Assembly: GCA_963978545.1 (NCBI GenBank)
Contig: CAXBTE010000060.1
Coordinates: forward strand, 1 to 64,000
Direction: 5' to 3'
DNA: 64,000 nucleotides
DNA from: Linyphia triangularis
Lineage: Eukaryota > Arthropoda > Arachnida > Araneae > Linyphiidae
Below the pieces are notes generated by a model. That model saw only the letters and a list, made by a program, of their open reading frames with translations. It was not told the DNA's origin and made no database searches. This document shows positions 1-15,249 of the stretch, piece after piece. The translations under genes and the position numbers were made by a program. Every line of letters begins with the position of its first letter. Within the stretch, counting starts at the first letter, position 1.

Positions 1-159
1 AATGTAGGAGAATCTCCAATTCCAATTTTATAACACTAACTAAATAACAAGTGGGTCTAAAGTTGGTCCAAAAAAGGGCACTTTCAAAAAATTTCATTTT
101 TGCTTTCCCCCATGTTAATCGTATGGAAAGTTTCACATTTCTAAATTTTTAAAATTTTA

Positions 160-349
160 CAATCTTTTTGTAACTAGGGTAACCGAAATCATCACCCGAA
201 TCGATTTCCACTCTCAAATCGTCATTTAAGTCAAATTTTACTACTCAAAACCCAGTTACTGCAGAAAAAAGTCGTTAAATCCCTTTGAAAATACATTAGG
301 CTTGTCAATCCTAAGGCAAATCTCAAATTCTAAATTTTCAAAATTTTAC
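160..349. repeat. 189-bp internal duplication in a monomer (first)
   Basis: The segment that begins in AATTTTACAATCTTTTTGTA occurs twice in this monomer, ending its first landmark at 160 and again at 349. The second copy continues into the ordinary monomer. It is a within-monomer tandem duplication whose length matches the faint ~170-190 bp internal periodicity of the monomer. Confidence 0.8.
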
Positions 350-3300
350 AATCTTTTTGTAACTAGGGTAACCGAAATCATCACCCGAATTGATTTCCAC
401 TTTCAAATCGTCATTAAAGTGAAATTTTACTACTCAAAACGCAGTTATTGCAGAAAAATACATTAGCCTTGTCGATCCTAAGGCGAATCTCAAATTCTCA
501 ATTTTCAAAATTGAACCTTAATTTGTTGTCTAGGATCATAAAAGTCATCACCCGATTTCATTCTGATCGAATAATTTGCTTATAAAATGGTACTTTAGCA
601 CTATAAATCGAAGTAAAACAAAGTAATAATACGACTTAAAAACAGTTCTTTAGCACTTTCGTTTCAAAATTTCAACTTCTCATATACCTTATCAAACATA
701 ATTTGTTTGCCAAATTTTGAACTTAGTTTGATTTATAAAGTGTTTTTGATTAAGAAAATTCAATTTGAAACAATTTGTTAAAAATGAAATTTTAAATTCA
801 ATACCCTGGCAAGTGAAAAATTTCACGATTTTTAAAAAATAGAATTTTTGATTTTTAGAATACTGTTTTTTTATTTCAAATTTGGTACAAGAATGCCTAT
901 AAAAATATATATCCAACTTAAAATCACATTTTGAAAGCATTTGAGCCATTTTCTCGAAAATACAATTCCCCTTTTAAACACATGGGGGACTTTTCAATGA
1001 ATTATTGTCCAAAAAGTAAAATTTTCTAAATTTTTTCCCATTTGAGAAATTGAAGCTAAAATGTAGGAGAATCTCCAATTCCAATTTAATAACACTCACT
1101 AAATAACAAGTGGGTCTAAAGTTGTTCCAAAAAAGGGCACTTTAAAAAAATTTCATTTTTGCTTTCCCCCATGTTAATCGTATGGAAAGTTTCACATTTC
1201 TAAATTTTCAAAATTTTACAATCTTTTTGTAACTATTGTAACCGAAATCATCCCCCGAATCGATTTCCACTTTCAAATCGTCATTAAAGTGAAATTTTAC
1301 TACTCAAAACCCAGTTACTGCAGAAAAAAATTCGTTAAATCCCATTGAAAATACATTAGCCTTGTCAATCCTAAGGCAAATCTCAAATTCTCAATTTTCA
1401 AAATTGAACCTTAATTGGTTGCCTAGGATCATAAAAGTCATCACCCGATTTCATTCTAATTAAATAATTTGTTTATAAAATGGTACTTTAGCACACAAAA
1501 TCGAAGTAATGCAAAGTAAAAATACGGCTTCAAAACAGTTCCTGAGCGCTTTCGTTTCAAAATTTCAACTTCTCATATACCTTATCAAAAATGATTTGTT
1601 TGCTAAATTTTGAACTTAGTTTGATTTATAAAGTGTTTTTGATAAAGAAAATGCAATTTAAAACAATTTTTTAAAAACTAAATTTTCCATTCAATACCCT
1701 CGAAAGTGAAAAATTTCACGATTTTTAAAAAATGGAATTTTTGATAATATAAGACTGATTTTTATTTCAAATTTGGTACAAGAATGCCTATAAAAATATA
1801 TCCAACTTAAAATCACACTTTGAAAGCATTTGAGCCATTTTCTCGAAAATACAATTCCCCTTTAAAACACATGGGGGACTTTTCAATGAATTATTGTCCA
1901 AAAAGTAAAATTTTCTAAATTTTTTCCCATTTGAGAAATTGAAGCTAATATGTAGGAGAATCTCCAATTCCAATTTTATAACACTAACTAAATAACAAGT
2001 GGATCTAAAGTTGGTCCAAAAAAGGGCACTTTCAAAAAATTTCATTTTTGCTTTCCCATATGTTAATCGTATGGAAAGTTTCACATTTCTAAATTTTCAA
2101 AATTTTACAATCTTTTTGTAACTAGGGTAACCGAAATCATCACCCGAATCGATTTCCACTTTCAAATCGTCATTAAAGTGAAATTTTACTACTCAAAACG
2201 CAGTTATTGCAGAAAAATACATTAGCCTTGTCGATCCTAAGGCAAATCTCAAATTCTCAATTTTCAAAATTGAACCTTAATTGGTTGCCTAGGATCATAA
2301 AAGTCATCACCCGATTTCATTCTGATCAAATAATTTGCTTATAAAATGGTACTTTAGCACTATAAATCGAAGTAAAACAAAGTAATAATACGACTTAAAA
2401 ACAGTTCCTTAGCACTTTCGTTTCAAAATTTCAACTTCTCATATACCTTATCAAACATAATTTGTTTGCCAAATTTTGAACTTTGTTTAATTTATAAAGT
2501 GTTTTTGATTAAGAAAATGCAATTTGAAACAATTTGTTAAAAATGAAATTTTAAATTCAATACCCTGGCAAGTGAAAAATTTCACGATTTTTAAAAAATA
2601 GAATTTTTGATTTTTAGAATACTGTTTTTTTATTTCAAATTTGGTACAAGAATGCCTATAAAAATATATCCAACTTAAAATCACATTTTGAAAGCATTTG
2701 AGCCATTTTCTCGAAAATTCAATTCCCCTTTAAAACACATGGGGGACTTTTCAATGAATTATTGTCCAAAAAGTAAAATTTTCTAAATTTTTTCCCATTT
2801 GAGAAATTGAAGCTAATATGTAGGAGAATCTCCAATTCCAATTTTATAACACTAACTAAATAACAAGTGGGTCTAAAGTTGGTCCAAAAAGGGCACTTTC
2901 AAAAAATTTCATTTTTGCTTTCCCCAATGTTTATCGAATGGAAAGTTTCACATTTCTAAATTTTCAAAATTTTACAATCTTTTTGTAACTAGGGTAACCG
3001 AAATTATCACCCAAATCGATTTCCACTTTCAAATCGTTATTAAAGTGAAATTTTACTACTCAAAACCCAGTTACTGCAGAAAAAAAGTCGTTAAATCCCT
3101 TTGAAAATACATTAGCCTTGTCAATCCTAAGGCAAATCTCAAATTCTCAATTTTCAAAATTGAACCTTAATTTGTTGTCTAGGATCATAAAAGTCATCAC
3201 CCGATTTCATTCTGATCGAATAATTTGCTTATAAAATGGTACTTTAGCACTATAAATCGAAGTAAAACAAAGTAATAATACGACTTAAAAACAGTTCTTT

Positions 3301-5982
3301 AGCACTTTCGTTTCAAAATTTCAACTTCTCATATACCTTATCAAACATAATTTATTTGCCAAATTTTGAACTTAGTTTGATTTATAAAGTGTTTTTGATT
3401 AAGAAAATGCAATTTGAAACAATTTGTTAAAAATGAAATTTTAAATTCAATACCCTGGCAAGTGAAAAATTTCACGATTTTTATAAAATAGAATTTTTGA
3501 TTTTTAGAATACTGTTTTTTTATTTCAAATTTGGTACAAGAATGCCTATAAAAATATATATCCAACTTAAAATCACATTTTGAAAGCATTTGAGCCATTT
3601 TCTCGAAAATACAATTCCCCTTTTAAACACATGGGGGAATTTTCAATGAATTATTGTCCAAAAAGTAAAATTTTCTAAATTTTTTCCCATTTGAGAAATT
3701 GAAGCTAAAATGTAGGAGAATCTCCAATTCCAATTTAATAACACTCACTAAATAACAAGTGGGTCTAAAGTTGTTCCAAAAAAGGGCACTTTCAAAAAAT
3801 TTCATTTTTGCTTTCCCCCATGTTAATCGTATGGAAAGTTTCACATTTCTAAATTTTCAAAATTTTACAATCTTTTTGTAACTATTGTAACCGAAATCAT
3901 CCCCCGAATCGATTTCCACTTTCAAATCGTCATTAAAGTGAAATTTTACTACTCAAAACCCAGTTACTGCAGAAAAAAAATTCGTTAAATCCCATTGAAA
4001 ATACATTAGCCTTGTCAATCCTAAGGCAAATCTCAAATTCTCAATTTTCAAAATTGAACCTTAATTGGTTGCCTAGGATCATAAAAGTCATCACCCGATT
4101 TCATTCTAATCAAATAATTTGTTTATAAAATGGTACTTTAGCACACAAAATCGAAGTAATGCAAAGTATAAATACGGCTTCAAAACAGTTCCTGAGCGCT
4201 TTCGTTTCAAAATTTCAACTTCTCATATACCTTATCAAAAATGATTTGTTTGCTAAATTTTAAACTTAGTTTGATTTATAAAGTGTTTTTGATTAAGAAA
4301 ATGCAATTTGAAACAATTTGTTAAAAATGAAATTTTAAATTCAATACCCTGGCAAGTGAAAAATTTCACGATTTTTAAAAAATAGAATTTTTGATTTTTA
4401 GAATACTGTTTTTTTATTTCAAATTTGGTACAAGAATGCCTATAAAAAATATATCCAACTTAAAATCACATTTTGAAAGCATTTGACCCATTTTCTCGAA
4501 AATACAATTCCCCTTTAAAACACATGGGGGACTTTTCAATGAATTATTGTCCAAAAAATAAAATTTTCAAAATTTTTTCCCATTTGCGAAATTGAAGCTA
4601 ATATGTAGGAGAATCTAAAATTCCAATTTTATAACACTAACTAAATAACAAGTGTGTCTAAAGTTGGTCCAAAAAAGGGCACTTTCAAAAAATTTCATTT
4701 TTGCTTTCCCCCATGTTTATCGTATGGAAAGTTTCACATTTCTAAATTTTCAAAATTTTACAATCTCTTTGTAACTAGGGTAACCGAAATCATCACCCGA
4801 ATCGATTTCCACTTTCAAATCGTCATTAAAGTGAAATTTTACTACTCAAAATGCAGTTATTGCAGAAAAATACATTAGCCTTGTCGATCCTAAGGCAAAT
4901 CTCAAATTCTCAATTTTCAAAATTGAACCTTAATTGCTTGCCTAGGATCATAAAAGTCATCACCCGATTTCATTCTAATCAAATAATTTGCTTATAAAAT
5001 GGTACTTTAGCACTATAAATCGAAGTAAAACAAAGTAATAATACGACTTAAAAACAGTTCCTTAGCACTTTCGTTTCAAAATTTCAACTTCTCATATACC
5101 TTATCAAACATAATTTGTTTGCCAAATTTTGAACTTAGTTTAATTTATAAAGTGTTTTTGATAAAGAAAATGCAATTTAAAACAATTTTTTAAAAATTAA
5201 ATTTTCCATTCAATACCTTCGAAAGTGAAAAATTTCACGATTTTTAAAAAATGGAATTTTTGATAATATAATACTGATTTTTATTTCAAATTTGGTACAA
5301 GAATGCCTATAAAAATATATCCAACTTAAAATCACACTTTGAAAGCATTTGAGCCATTTTCTCGAAAATACAATTCCCCTTTAAAACACATGGGGGACTT
5401 TTCAATGAATTATTGTCCAAAAAGTAAAACTTTCTAAATTTTTTCCCATTTGAGAAATTGAAGCTAAAATATAGGAGAATCTCCAATTCCAATTTTATAA
5501 AACTAACTAAATAACAAGTGGGTCTAAAGTTGGTCCAAAAAAGGGCACTTTCAAAAAATTTCATTTTTGCTTTCCCCCATGTTAATCGTAAGGAAAGTTT
5601 CACATTTCTAAATTTACAAAATTTTACAATCTTTTTGTAACTAGGGTAACCGAAATCATCACCCGAATTGATTTCCACTTTCAAATCGTCATTAAAGGAA
5701 ATTTTACTACTCAAAACGCAGTTATTGCAGAAAAATACATTAGCCTTGTCGATCCTAAGGCGAATCTCAAATTCTCAATTTTCAAAATTGAACCTTAATT
5801 GGTTGCCTAGGATCATAAAAGTCATCACCCGATTTCATTCTAATCAAATAATTTGTTTATAAAATGGTACTTAAGCACACAAAATCGAAGTAATGCAAAG
5901 TAAAAATACGGCTTCAAAACAGTTCCTGAGCGCTTTCGTCTTAAAATTTCAACTTCTCATATACCTTATCAAAAATGATTTG

Positions 5983-6013
5983 TTTATAAATCAAACTAAG
6001 TTCAAAATTTAGC
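5983..6013 (-). repeat. 31-bp microinversion in a satellite monomer
   Basis: Ordinary monomers read GCTAAATTTTGAACTTAGTT followed by TGATTTATAAA. Here the same 31 bp are present as the exact reverse complement (TTTATAAATCAAACTAAGTT and onward, ending TTTAGC), while both flanks stay in normal orientation. Confidence 0.85.
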
Positions 6014-7386
6014 TAAGTGTTTTTGATTAAGAAAATGCAATTTGAAACAATTTGTTAAAAGTGAAATTTTAAATTCAATACCCTGGCAAGTGAAAAATTT
6101 CACGATTTTTAAAAAATAGAATTTTTGATTTTTAGAATACTGTTTTTTTATTTCAAATTTTGTACAAGAATGCCTATAAAAAATATATCCAACTTAAAAT
6201 CACACTTTGAAAGCATTTGAGCCATTTTCTCGAAAATACAATTCCACTTTAAAACACATGGGGGACTTTTCAATGAATTATTGTCCAAAAAGTAAAATTT
6301 TCTAAATTTTTTCCCATTTGAGAAATTTAAGCTAATATGTAGGAGAATCACCAATTCCAATTTTATAACACTAACTAAATAACAAGTGGGTCTAAAGTTG
6401 GTCCAAAAAAGGGCTCTTTCAAAAAATTTCATTTTTGCTTTCCCCCATGTTAATCGTATGGAAAGTTTCACATTTCTAAATTTTCAAAATTTTACAATCT
6501 TTTTGTAACTATTGTAACCGAAATCATCCCCCGAATCGATTTCCACTTTCAAATCGTCATTAAAGTGAAATTTTACTACTCAAAACCCTGTTACTGCAGA
6601 AAAAAAGTCGTTAAATCCCATTGAAAATACATTAGCCTTGTCAATCCTAAGGCAAATCTCAAATTCTCAATTTTCAAAATTGAACCTTAATTGGTTGCCT
6701 AGGATCATAAAAGTCATCACCCGATTTCATTCTAATAAAATAATTTGTTTATAAAATTCTACTTTAGCACACAAAATCGAAGTAATGCAAAGTATAAATA
6801 CGGCTTCAAAACAGTTCCTGAGCGCTTTCGTTTCAAAATTTCAACTTCTCATATACCTTATCAAAAATGATTTGTTTGCTAAATTTTGAACTTAGTTTGA
6901 TTTATAAAGTGTTTTTGATTAAGAAAATGCAATTTGAAACAATTTGTTAAAAATGAAATTTTAAATTCAATACCCAGGCAAGTGAAAAATTTCACGATTT
7001 TTAAAAAATAGAATTTTTGATTTTTAGAATACTGTTTTTTTATTTCAAATTTGGTACAAGAATGCCTATAAAAAATATATCCAACTTAAAATCACATTTT
7101 GAAAGCATTTGACCCATTTTCTCGAAAATACAATTCCCCTTTAAAACACATGGGGGACTTTTCAATGAATTATTGTCCAAAAAATAAAATTTTCTAAATT
7201 TTTTCCCATTTGCGAAATTGAAGTTAATATGTAGGAGAATCTGAAATTCCAATTTTATAACACTAACTAAATAACAAGTGGGTCTAAAATTGGTCCAAAA
7301 AAGGGCACTTTCAAAAAATTTCATTTTTGCTTTCCCCCGTGTTTATCGTATGGAAAGTTTCACATTTCTAAATTTTCAAAATTTTA

Positions 7387-7577
7387 CAATCTCTTTGTAA
7401 CTAGGGTAACCGAAATCATCACCCGAATCTATTTCCACTTTCAAATCGTCATTCAAGTGAAATTTTACTACTCAAAACCCAGTTACTGCAGAAAAAAAGT
7501 AGTTAAATCCCTTTGAAAATACATTAGCCTTGTCAATCCTAAGGCAAATCTCAAATTCTAAATTTTCAAAATTTTAC
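7387..7577. repeat. ~190-bp internal duplication in a monomer
   Basis: Same internal duplication as at 160-349. The AATTTTAC landmark recurs 190 bp apart (7387 and 7577), making this monomer ~1065 bp long. Confidence 0.8.
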
Positions 7578-10500
7578 AATCTTTTTGTAACTAGGGTAAC
7601 CAAAATCATCACCCGAATTGATTTCCACTTTCAAATCGTCATTAAAGGAAATTTTACTACTCAAAACGCAGTTATTGCAGAAAAATACATTAGCCTTGTC
7701 GATCCTAAGGCGAATCTCAAATTCTCAATTTTCAAAATTGAACCTTAATTTGTTGTCTAGGATCATAAAAGTCATCACCCGATTTCATTCTGATCGAATA
7801 ATTTGCTTATAAAATGGTACTTTAGCACTATAAATCGAAGTAAAACAAAGTAATAATACGACTTAAAAACAGTTCTTTAGCACTTTCGTTTCAAAATTTC
7901 AACTTCTCATATACCTTATCAAACATAATTTATTTGCCAAATTTTGAACTTAGTTTGATTTATAAAGTGTTTTTGATTAAGAAAATGCAATTTGAAACAA
8001 TTTGTTAAAAATGAAATTTTAAATTCCTGGCAATTTTAATACCCTGGCAAGTGAAAAATTTCACGATTTTTAAAAAATAGAATTTTTGATTTTTAGAATA
8101 CTGTTTTTTTATTTCAAATTTGGTACAAGAATGCCTATAAAAATATATCCAACTTAAAATCACATTTTGAAAGCATTTGACCCATTTTCTCGAAAATACA
8201 ATTCCCCTTTAAAACACATGGGGGACTTTTCAATGAATTATTGTCCAAAAAGTAAAATTTTCTAAATTTTTTCCCATTTGAGAAATTGAAGCTAATATGT
8301 AGGAGAATCTCCAATTCCAATTTTATAACACTAACTAAATAACAAGTGGGTCTAAAGTTGGTCCAAAAAAGGGCACTTTCAAAAAATTTCATTTTTGCTT
8401 TCCCCCATGTTTATCGTATGGAAAGTTTCACATTTCTAAATTTACAAAATTTTACAATCTTTTTGTAACTAGGGTAACCGAAATCATCACCCGAATCGAT
8501 TTCCACTTTCAAATCGTCATTAAAGTGAAATTTTACTACTCAAAACGCAGTTATTGCAGAAAAATACATTAGCCTTGTCGATCCTAAGGCAAATCTCAAA
8601 TTCTCAATTTTCAAAATTGAACCTTAATTGGTTGCCTAGGATCATAAAACTCATCACCCGATTTCATTCTAATCAAATAATTTGCTTATAAAATGGTACT
8701 TTAGCACTATAAATCGAAGTAATGCAAAGTAAAAATACGACTTAAAAACAGTTCCTTAGCACTTTCATTTCAAAATTTCAACTTCTCATATACCTTATCA
8801 AACATAATTTGTTTGCTAAATTTTGAACTTAGTTTGATTTATAAAGTGTTTTTGATTAAGAAAATGCAATTTGAAACAATTTGTTAAAAATGAAATTTTA
8901 AATTCAATACCCTGGCAAGTGAAAAATTTCCCGATTTTTAAAAAATAGAATATTTGATTTTTAGAATACTGTTTTTTTATTTCAAATTTGGTACAAGAAT
9001 GCCTATAAAAAATATATCCAACTTAAAATCACATTTTGAAAGCATTTGAGCCATTTTCTCTAAAATACAATTCCCCTTTAAAACACATGGGGGACTTTTC
9101 AATGAATTATTGTCCAAAAAGTAAAATTTTCTAAATTTTTTACCATTTGAGAAATTGAAGCTAATATGTAGGAGAATCTCCAATTCCAATTTTATAACAC
9201 TAACTAAATAACAAGTGGGTCTAAAGTTGGTCCAAAAGAGGGCACTTTCAAAAAATTTCATTTTTGCTTTCCCCCATGTTAATCGTATGGAAAGTTTCAC
9301 ATTTCTAAATTTACAAAATTTTACAATCTTTTTGTAACTAGGGTAACCGAAATCATCCCCCGAATCGATTTCCACTTTCAAATCGTCATTAAAGTGAAAT
9401 TTTACTACTCAAAACCCAGTTATTGCAGAAAAATACATTAGCCTTGTCGATCCTAAGGTAAATCTCAAATTCTCAATTTTCAAAATTGAACCTTAATTGG
9501 CTGCCTAGGATCATAAAAGTCATCACCCGATTTCATTCTAATCAAATAATTTGTTTATAAAATGGTACTTTAGCACACAAAATCGAAGTAATGCAAAGTA
9601 AAAATACGGCTTCAAAACAGTTCCTGAGCGCTTTCGTTTCAAAATTTCAACTTCTCATATACCTTATCAAAAATGATTTGTTTGCTAAATTTTGAACTTC
9701 GTTTGATTTATAAAGTGTTTTTGATTAAGAAAATGCAATTTGAAACAATTTGTTAAAAATGAAATTTTAAATTCAATACCCTGGCAAGTGAAAAATTTCA
9801 CGATTTTTAAAAAATAGAATTTTTGATTTTTAGAATACTGTTTTTTTATTTCAAATTTGGTACAAGAATGCCTATAAAAATATATCCAACTTAAAATCAC
9901 ATTTTGAAAGCATTTGAGCCATTTTCTCGAAAATACAATTCCCCTTTAAAACACATGGGGGACTTTTCAATGAATTATTGTCCAAAAAGTAAAATTTTCT
10001 AAATTTTTTCCCATTTGAGAAATTGAAGCTAATATGTAGGAGAATCTCCAATTCCAATTTTATAACACTAACTAAATAACAAGTGGGTCTAAAGTTGGTC
10101 CAAAAAAGGGCACTTTCAAAAAATTTCATTTTTGCTTTCCCCCATGTTTATCGTAAGGAAAGTTTCACATTTCTGAATTTTCAAAATTTTACAATCTTTT
10201 TGTAACTAGGGTAGCCGAAATCATCACCCGAATCGATTTCCACTTTCAAATCGTCATTAAAGTGAAATTTTACTACTCAAAACCCAGTTACTGCAGAAAA
10301 AATGTCGTTAAATCCCTTTGAAAATACATTAGCCTTGTCAATCCTAAGGCAAATCTCAAATTCTCAATTTTCAAAATTGAACCTTAATTTGTTGTCTAGG
10401 ATCATAAAAATAATCACCCGATTTCATTCTGATCGAATAATTTGCTTATAAAATGGTACTTTAGCACTATAAATCGAAGTAAAACAAAGTAATAATACGA

Positions 10501-12835
10501 CTTAAATACAGTTCCTTAGCACTTTCGTTTCAAAATTTCAACTTCTCATATACCTTATCAAACATAATTTGTTTGCCAAATTTTGAACTTAGTTTAATTT
10601 ATAAAGTGTTTTTGATTAAGAAAATGCAATTTGAAACAATTTGTTAAAAATGAAATTTTAAATTCAATACCCTGGCAAGTGAAAAATTTCACGATTTTTA
10701 AAAAATAGAATTTTTGATTTTTAGAATACTGTTTTTTTATTTCAAATTTGGTACAAGAATGCCTATAAAAAATATATCCAACTTAAAATCACATTTTGAA
10801 AGCATTTGAGCCATTTTCTCGAAAATTCAATTCCCCTTTAAAACACATGGGGGACTTTTCAATGAATTATTGTCCAAAAAGTAAAATTTTCTAAATTTTT
10901 TCCCATTTGAGAAATTGAAGCTAATATGTAGGAGAATCTACAATTCCAATTTTATAACACTAACTAAATAACAAGTGGGTCTAAAGTTGGTCCAAAAAAG
11001 GGCACTTTCAAAAAATTTCATTTTTGCTTTCCCCAATGTTTATCGAATGGAAAGTTTCACATTTCTAAATTTTCAAAATTTTACAATCTTTTTGTAACTA
11101 GGGTAACCGAAATCATCACCCGAATCGATTTCCACTTTCAAATCGTCATTAAAGTGAAATTTTACTACTCAAAACGCAGTTATTGCAGAAAATTACATTA
11201 GCCTTGTCGATCCTAAGGCAAATCTCAAATTCTCAATTTTCAAAATTGAACCTTAATTGGTTGCCTAGGATCATAAAACTCATCACCCGATTTCATTCTA
11301 ATCAAATAATTTGCTTATAAAATGGTACTTTAGCACTATAAATCGAAGTAAAACAAAGTAATAATACGACTTAAAAACAGTTCCTTAGCACTTTCATTTC
11401 AAAATTTCAACTTCTCATATACCTTATCAAAAATGATTTGTTTGCTAAATTTTGAACTTAGTTTGATTTATAAAGTGTTTTTGATTAAGAAAATGCAATT
11501 TGAAACAATTTGTTAAAAATGAAATTTTAAATTCAATACCCTGGCAAGTGAAAAATTTTACGATTTTTAAAAAATAGAATTTTTGATTTTTAGAATACTG
11601 TTTTTTTATTTCAAATTTGGTACAAGAATGCCTATAAAAATATATCCAACTTAAAATCACATTTTGAAAGCATTTGAGCCATTTTCTCGAAAATACAATT
11701 CCCCTTTAAAACACATGGGGGACTTTTCAATGAATTATTGTTCAAAAAGTAAAATTTTCTAAATTTTTTCCCATTTGAGAAATTGAAGCTATTATGTAGG
11801 AGAATCTCCAATTCCAATTTTATAACACTAACTAAATAACAAGTGGGTCTAAAGTTGGTCCAAAAAAGGGCACTTTCAAAAAATTTCATTTTTGCTTTCC
11901 CCCATGTTTATCGTAAGGAAAGTTTCACATTTCTGAATTTTCAAAATTTTACAATCTTTTTGTAACTAGCGTAGCCGAAATCATCACCCGAATCGATTTC
12001 CACTTTCAAATCGTCATTAAAGTGAAATTTTACTACTCAAAACCCAGTTACTGCAGAAAAAAAGTCGTTTAATCCCTTTGAAAATACATTAGCCTTGTCA
12101 ATCCTAAGGCAAATCTCAAATTCTCAATTTTCAAAATTGAACCTTAATTTGTTGTCTAGGATCTTAAAAGTCAACACCCGATTTCATTCTGATCAAATAA
12201 TTTGCTTATAAAATGGTACTTTAGCACAAAAAATCGAAATAATGCAATGTAATAATACGACTTAAAAACAGTTCCGCTTTCGTTTCAAAATTTCAAGTTC
12301 TCATATACCTTATCAAACATAATTTGTTTGCCAAATTTTGAACTTAGTTTGATTTATAAAGTGTTTTTGATAAAGAAAATGCAATTTAAAACAATTTTTT
12401 AAAAATTAAATTTTCCATTCAATACCTTCGAAAGTGAAAAATTTCACGATTTTTAAAAAATGGAATTTTTGATAATATAATACTGATTTTTATTTCAAAT
12501 TTGGTACAAGAATGCCTATAAAAATATATTCAACTTAAAATCACATTTTGAAAGCATTTGAGCCATTTTCTCGAAAATACAATTCCCCTTTAAAACACAT
12601 GGGGGTCTTTTCAATGAATTATTGTCCAAAAAGTAAAATTTTCTAAATTTTTTCCCATTTGAGAAATTGAAGCTAAAATGTAGGAGAATCTCCAATTCCA
12701 ATTTTATAACACTAACTAAATAACAAGTGGGTCTAAAGTTGGTCCAAAAAAGGGCACTTTCAAAAAATTTCATTTTTGCTTTCCCCCATGTTAATCGTAT
12801 GGAAAGTTTCACATTTCTAAATTTTTAAAATTTTA

Positions 12836-13025
12836 CAATCTTTTTGTAACTAGGGTAACCGAAATCATCACCCGAATCTATTTCCACTCTCAAATCGTCA
12901 TTTAAGTCAAATTTTACTACTCAAAACCCAGTTACTGCAGAAAAAAGTCGTTAAATCCCTTTGAAAATACATTAGGCTTGTCAATCCTAAGGCAAATCTC
13001 AAATTCTAAATTTTCAAAATTTTAC
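12836..13025. repeat. 189-bp internal duplication in a monomer
   Basis: Same internal duplication, landmark at 12836 and 13025. The flanking sequence closely matches 1-1230, so 1-1230 and 12677-13905 are related higher-order copies. The large-scale duplicate of this block is at about 50262-50451. Confidence 0.8.
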
Positions 13026-15249
13026 AATCTTTTTGTAACTAGGGTAACCGAAATCATCACCCGAATTGATTTCCACTTTCAAATCGTCATTAAAGTGAAA
13101 TTTTACTACTCAAAACGCAGTTATTGCAGAAAAATACATTAGCCTTGTCGATCCTAAGGCGAATCTCAAATTCTCAATTTTCAAAATTGAACCTTAATTT
13201 GTTGTCTAGGATCATAAAAGTCATCACCCGATTTCATTCTGATCGAATAATTTGCTTATAAAATGGTACTTTAGCACTATAAATCGAAGTAAAACAAAGT
13301 AATAATACGACTTAAAAACAGTTCTTTAGCACTTTCGTTTCAAAATTTCAACTTCTCATATACCTTATCAAACATAATTTGTTTGCCAAATTTTGAACTT
13401 AGTTTGATTTATAAAGTGTTTTTGATTAAGAAAATGCAATTTGAAACAATTTGTTAAAAATGAAATTTTAAATTCAATACCCTGGCAAGTGAAAAATTTC
13501 ACGATTTTTAAAAAATAGAATTTTTGATTTTTAGAATACTGTTTTTTTATTTCAAATTTGGTACAAGAATGCCTATAAAAATATATATCCAACTTAAAAT
13601 CACATTTTGAAAGCATTTGAGCCATTTTCTCGAAAATACAATTCCCCTTTTAAACACATGGGGGACTTTTCAATGAATTATTGTCCAAAAAGTAAAATTT
13701 TCTAAATTTTTTCCCATTTGAGAAATTGAAGCTAAAATGTAGGAGAATCTCCAATTCCAATTTAATAACACTCACTAAATAACAAGTGGGTCTAAAGTTG
13801 TTCCAAATAAGGGCACTTTCAAAAAATTTCATTTTTGCTTTCCCCCATGTTAATCGTATGGAAAGTTTCACATTTCTAAATTTTCAAAATTTTACAATCT
13901 TTTTGTAACTAGGGTAACCGAAATTATCACCCGAATCGATTTCCACTTTCAAATCGTTATTAAAGTGAAATTTTACTACTCAAAACCCAGTTACTGCAGA
14001 AAAAAAGTCGTTAAATCCCTTTGAAAATACATTAGCCTTGTCAATCCTAAGGCAAATCTCAAATTCTCAATTTTCAAAATTGAACCTTAATTTGTTGTCT
14101 AGGATCATAAAAGTCATCACCCGATTTCATTCTGATCAAATAATTTGCTTATAAAATGGTACTTTAGCACACAAAATCGAAGTAATGCAAAGTAAAAATA
14201 CGGCTTCAAAACAGTTCCTGAGCGCTTTCATTTCAAAATTTCAACTTCTCATATACCTTATCAAACATAATTTATTTGCCAATTTTGAACTTAGTTTGAT
14301 TTATAAAGTGTTTTGATAAAGAAAATGCAATTTAAACAATTTTTTAAAAATTAAATTTTCCATTCAATACCTTCGAAAGTGAAAAATTTCACGATTTTTA
14401 AAAAATGGAATTTTTGATAATATAATACTGATTTTTATTTCAAATTTGGTACAAGAATGCCTATAAAAATATATCCACCTTAAAATCACACTTTGAAAGC
14501 ATTTGAGCCATTTTCTCGAAAATACAATTCCCCTTTAAAACACATGGGGGACTTTTCAATGAATTATTGTCCAAAAAGTAAAATTTTCTAAATTTTTTCC
14601 CATTTGAGAAATTGAAGCTAAAATGTAGGAGAATCTCCAATTCCAATTTTATTACACTAACTAAATAACAAGTGGGTCTAAAGTTGGTCCAAAAAAGGGC
14701 ACTTTCAAAAAATTTCATTTTTGCTTTCCCCCATGTTAATCGTATGGAAAGTTTCACATTTCTAAATTTTCAAAATTTTACAATCTTTTTGTAACTAGGG
14801 TAACCGAAATCATCACCCGAATCGATTTCCACTTTCAAATCGTCATTAAAGTGAAATTTTACTACTCAAAACCCAGTTACTGCAGAAAAAAAGTCGTTAA
14901 ATCCCTCTGAAAATACATTAGCCTTGTCAATCCTAAGGCAAATCTCAAATTCTCAATTTTCAAAATTGAACCTTAATTTGTTGTCTAGGATCTTAAAAGT
15001 CAACACCCGATTTCATTCTGATCATATAATTTGCTTATAAAATGGTACTTTAGCACAAAAAATCGAAATAATGCAAAGTAATAATACGACTTAAAAACAG
15101 TTCCGCTTTCGTTTCAAAATTTCAAGTTCTCATATACCTTATCAAACATAATTTGTTTGCCAAATTTTGAACTTAGTTTGATTTATAAAGTGTTTTTGAT
15201 AAAGAAAATGCAATTTAAAACAATTTTTTAAAAATTAAATTTTTAATTC

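Noticed and set aside
160..190. TAACTAGGGTAACC in each monomer as a telomere-like motif
   Set aside because: It occurs once per ~880-bp monomer with no short tandem repetition.
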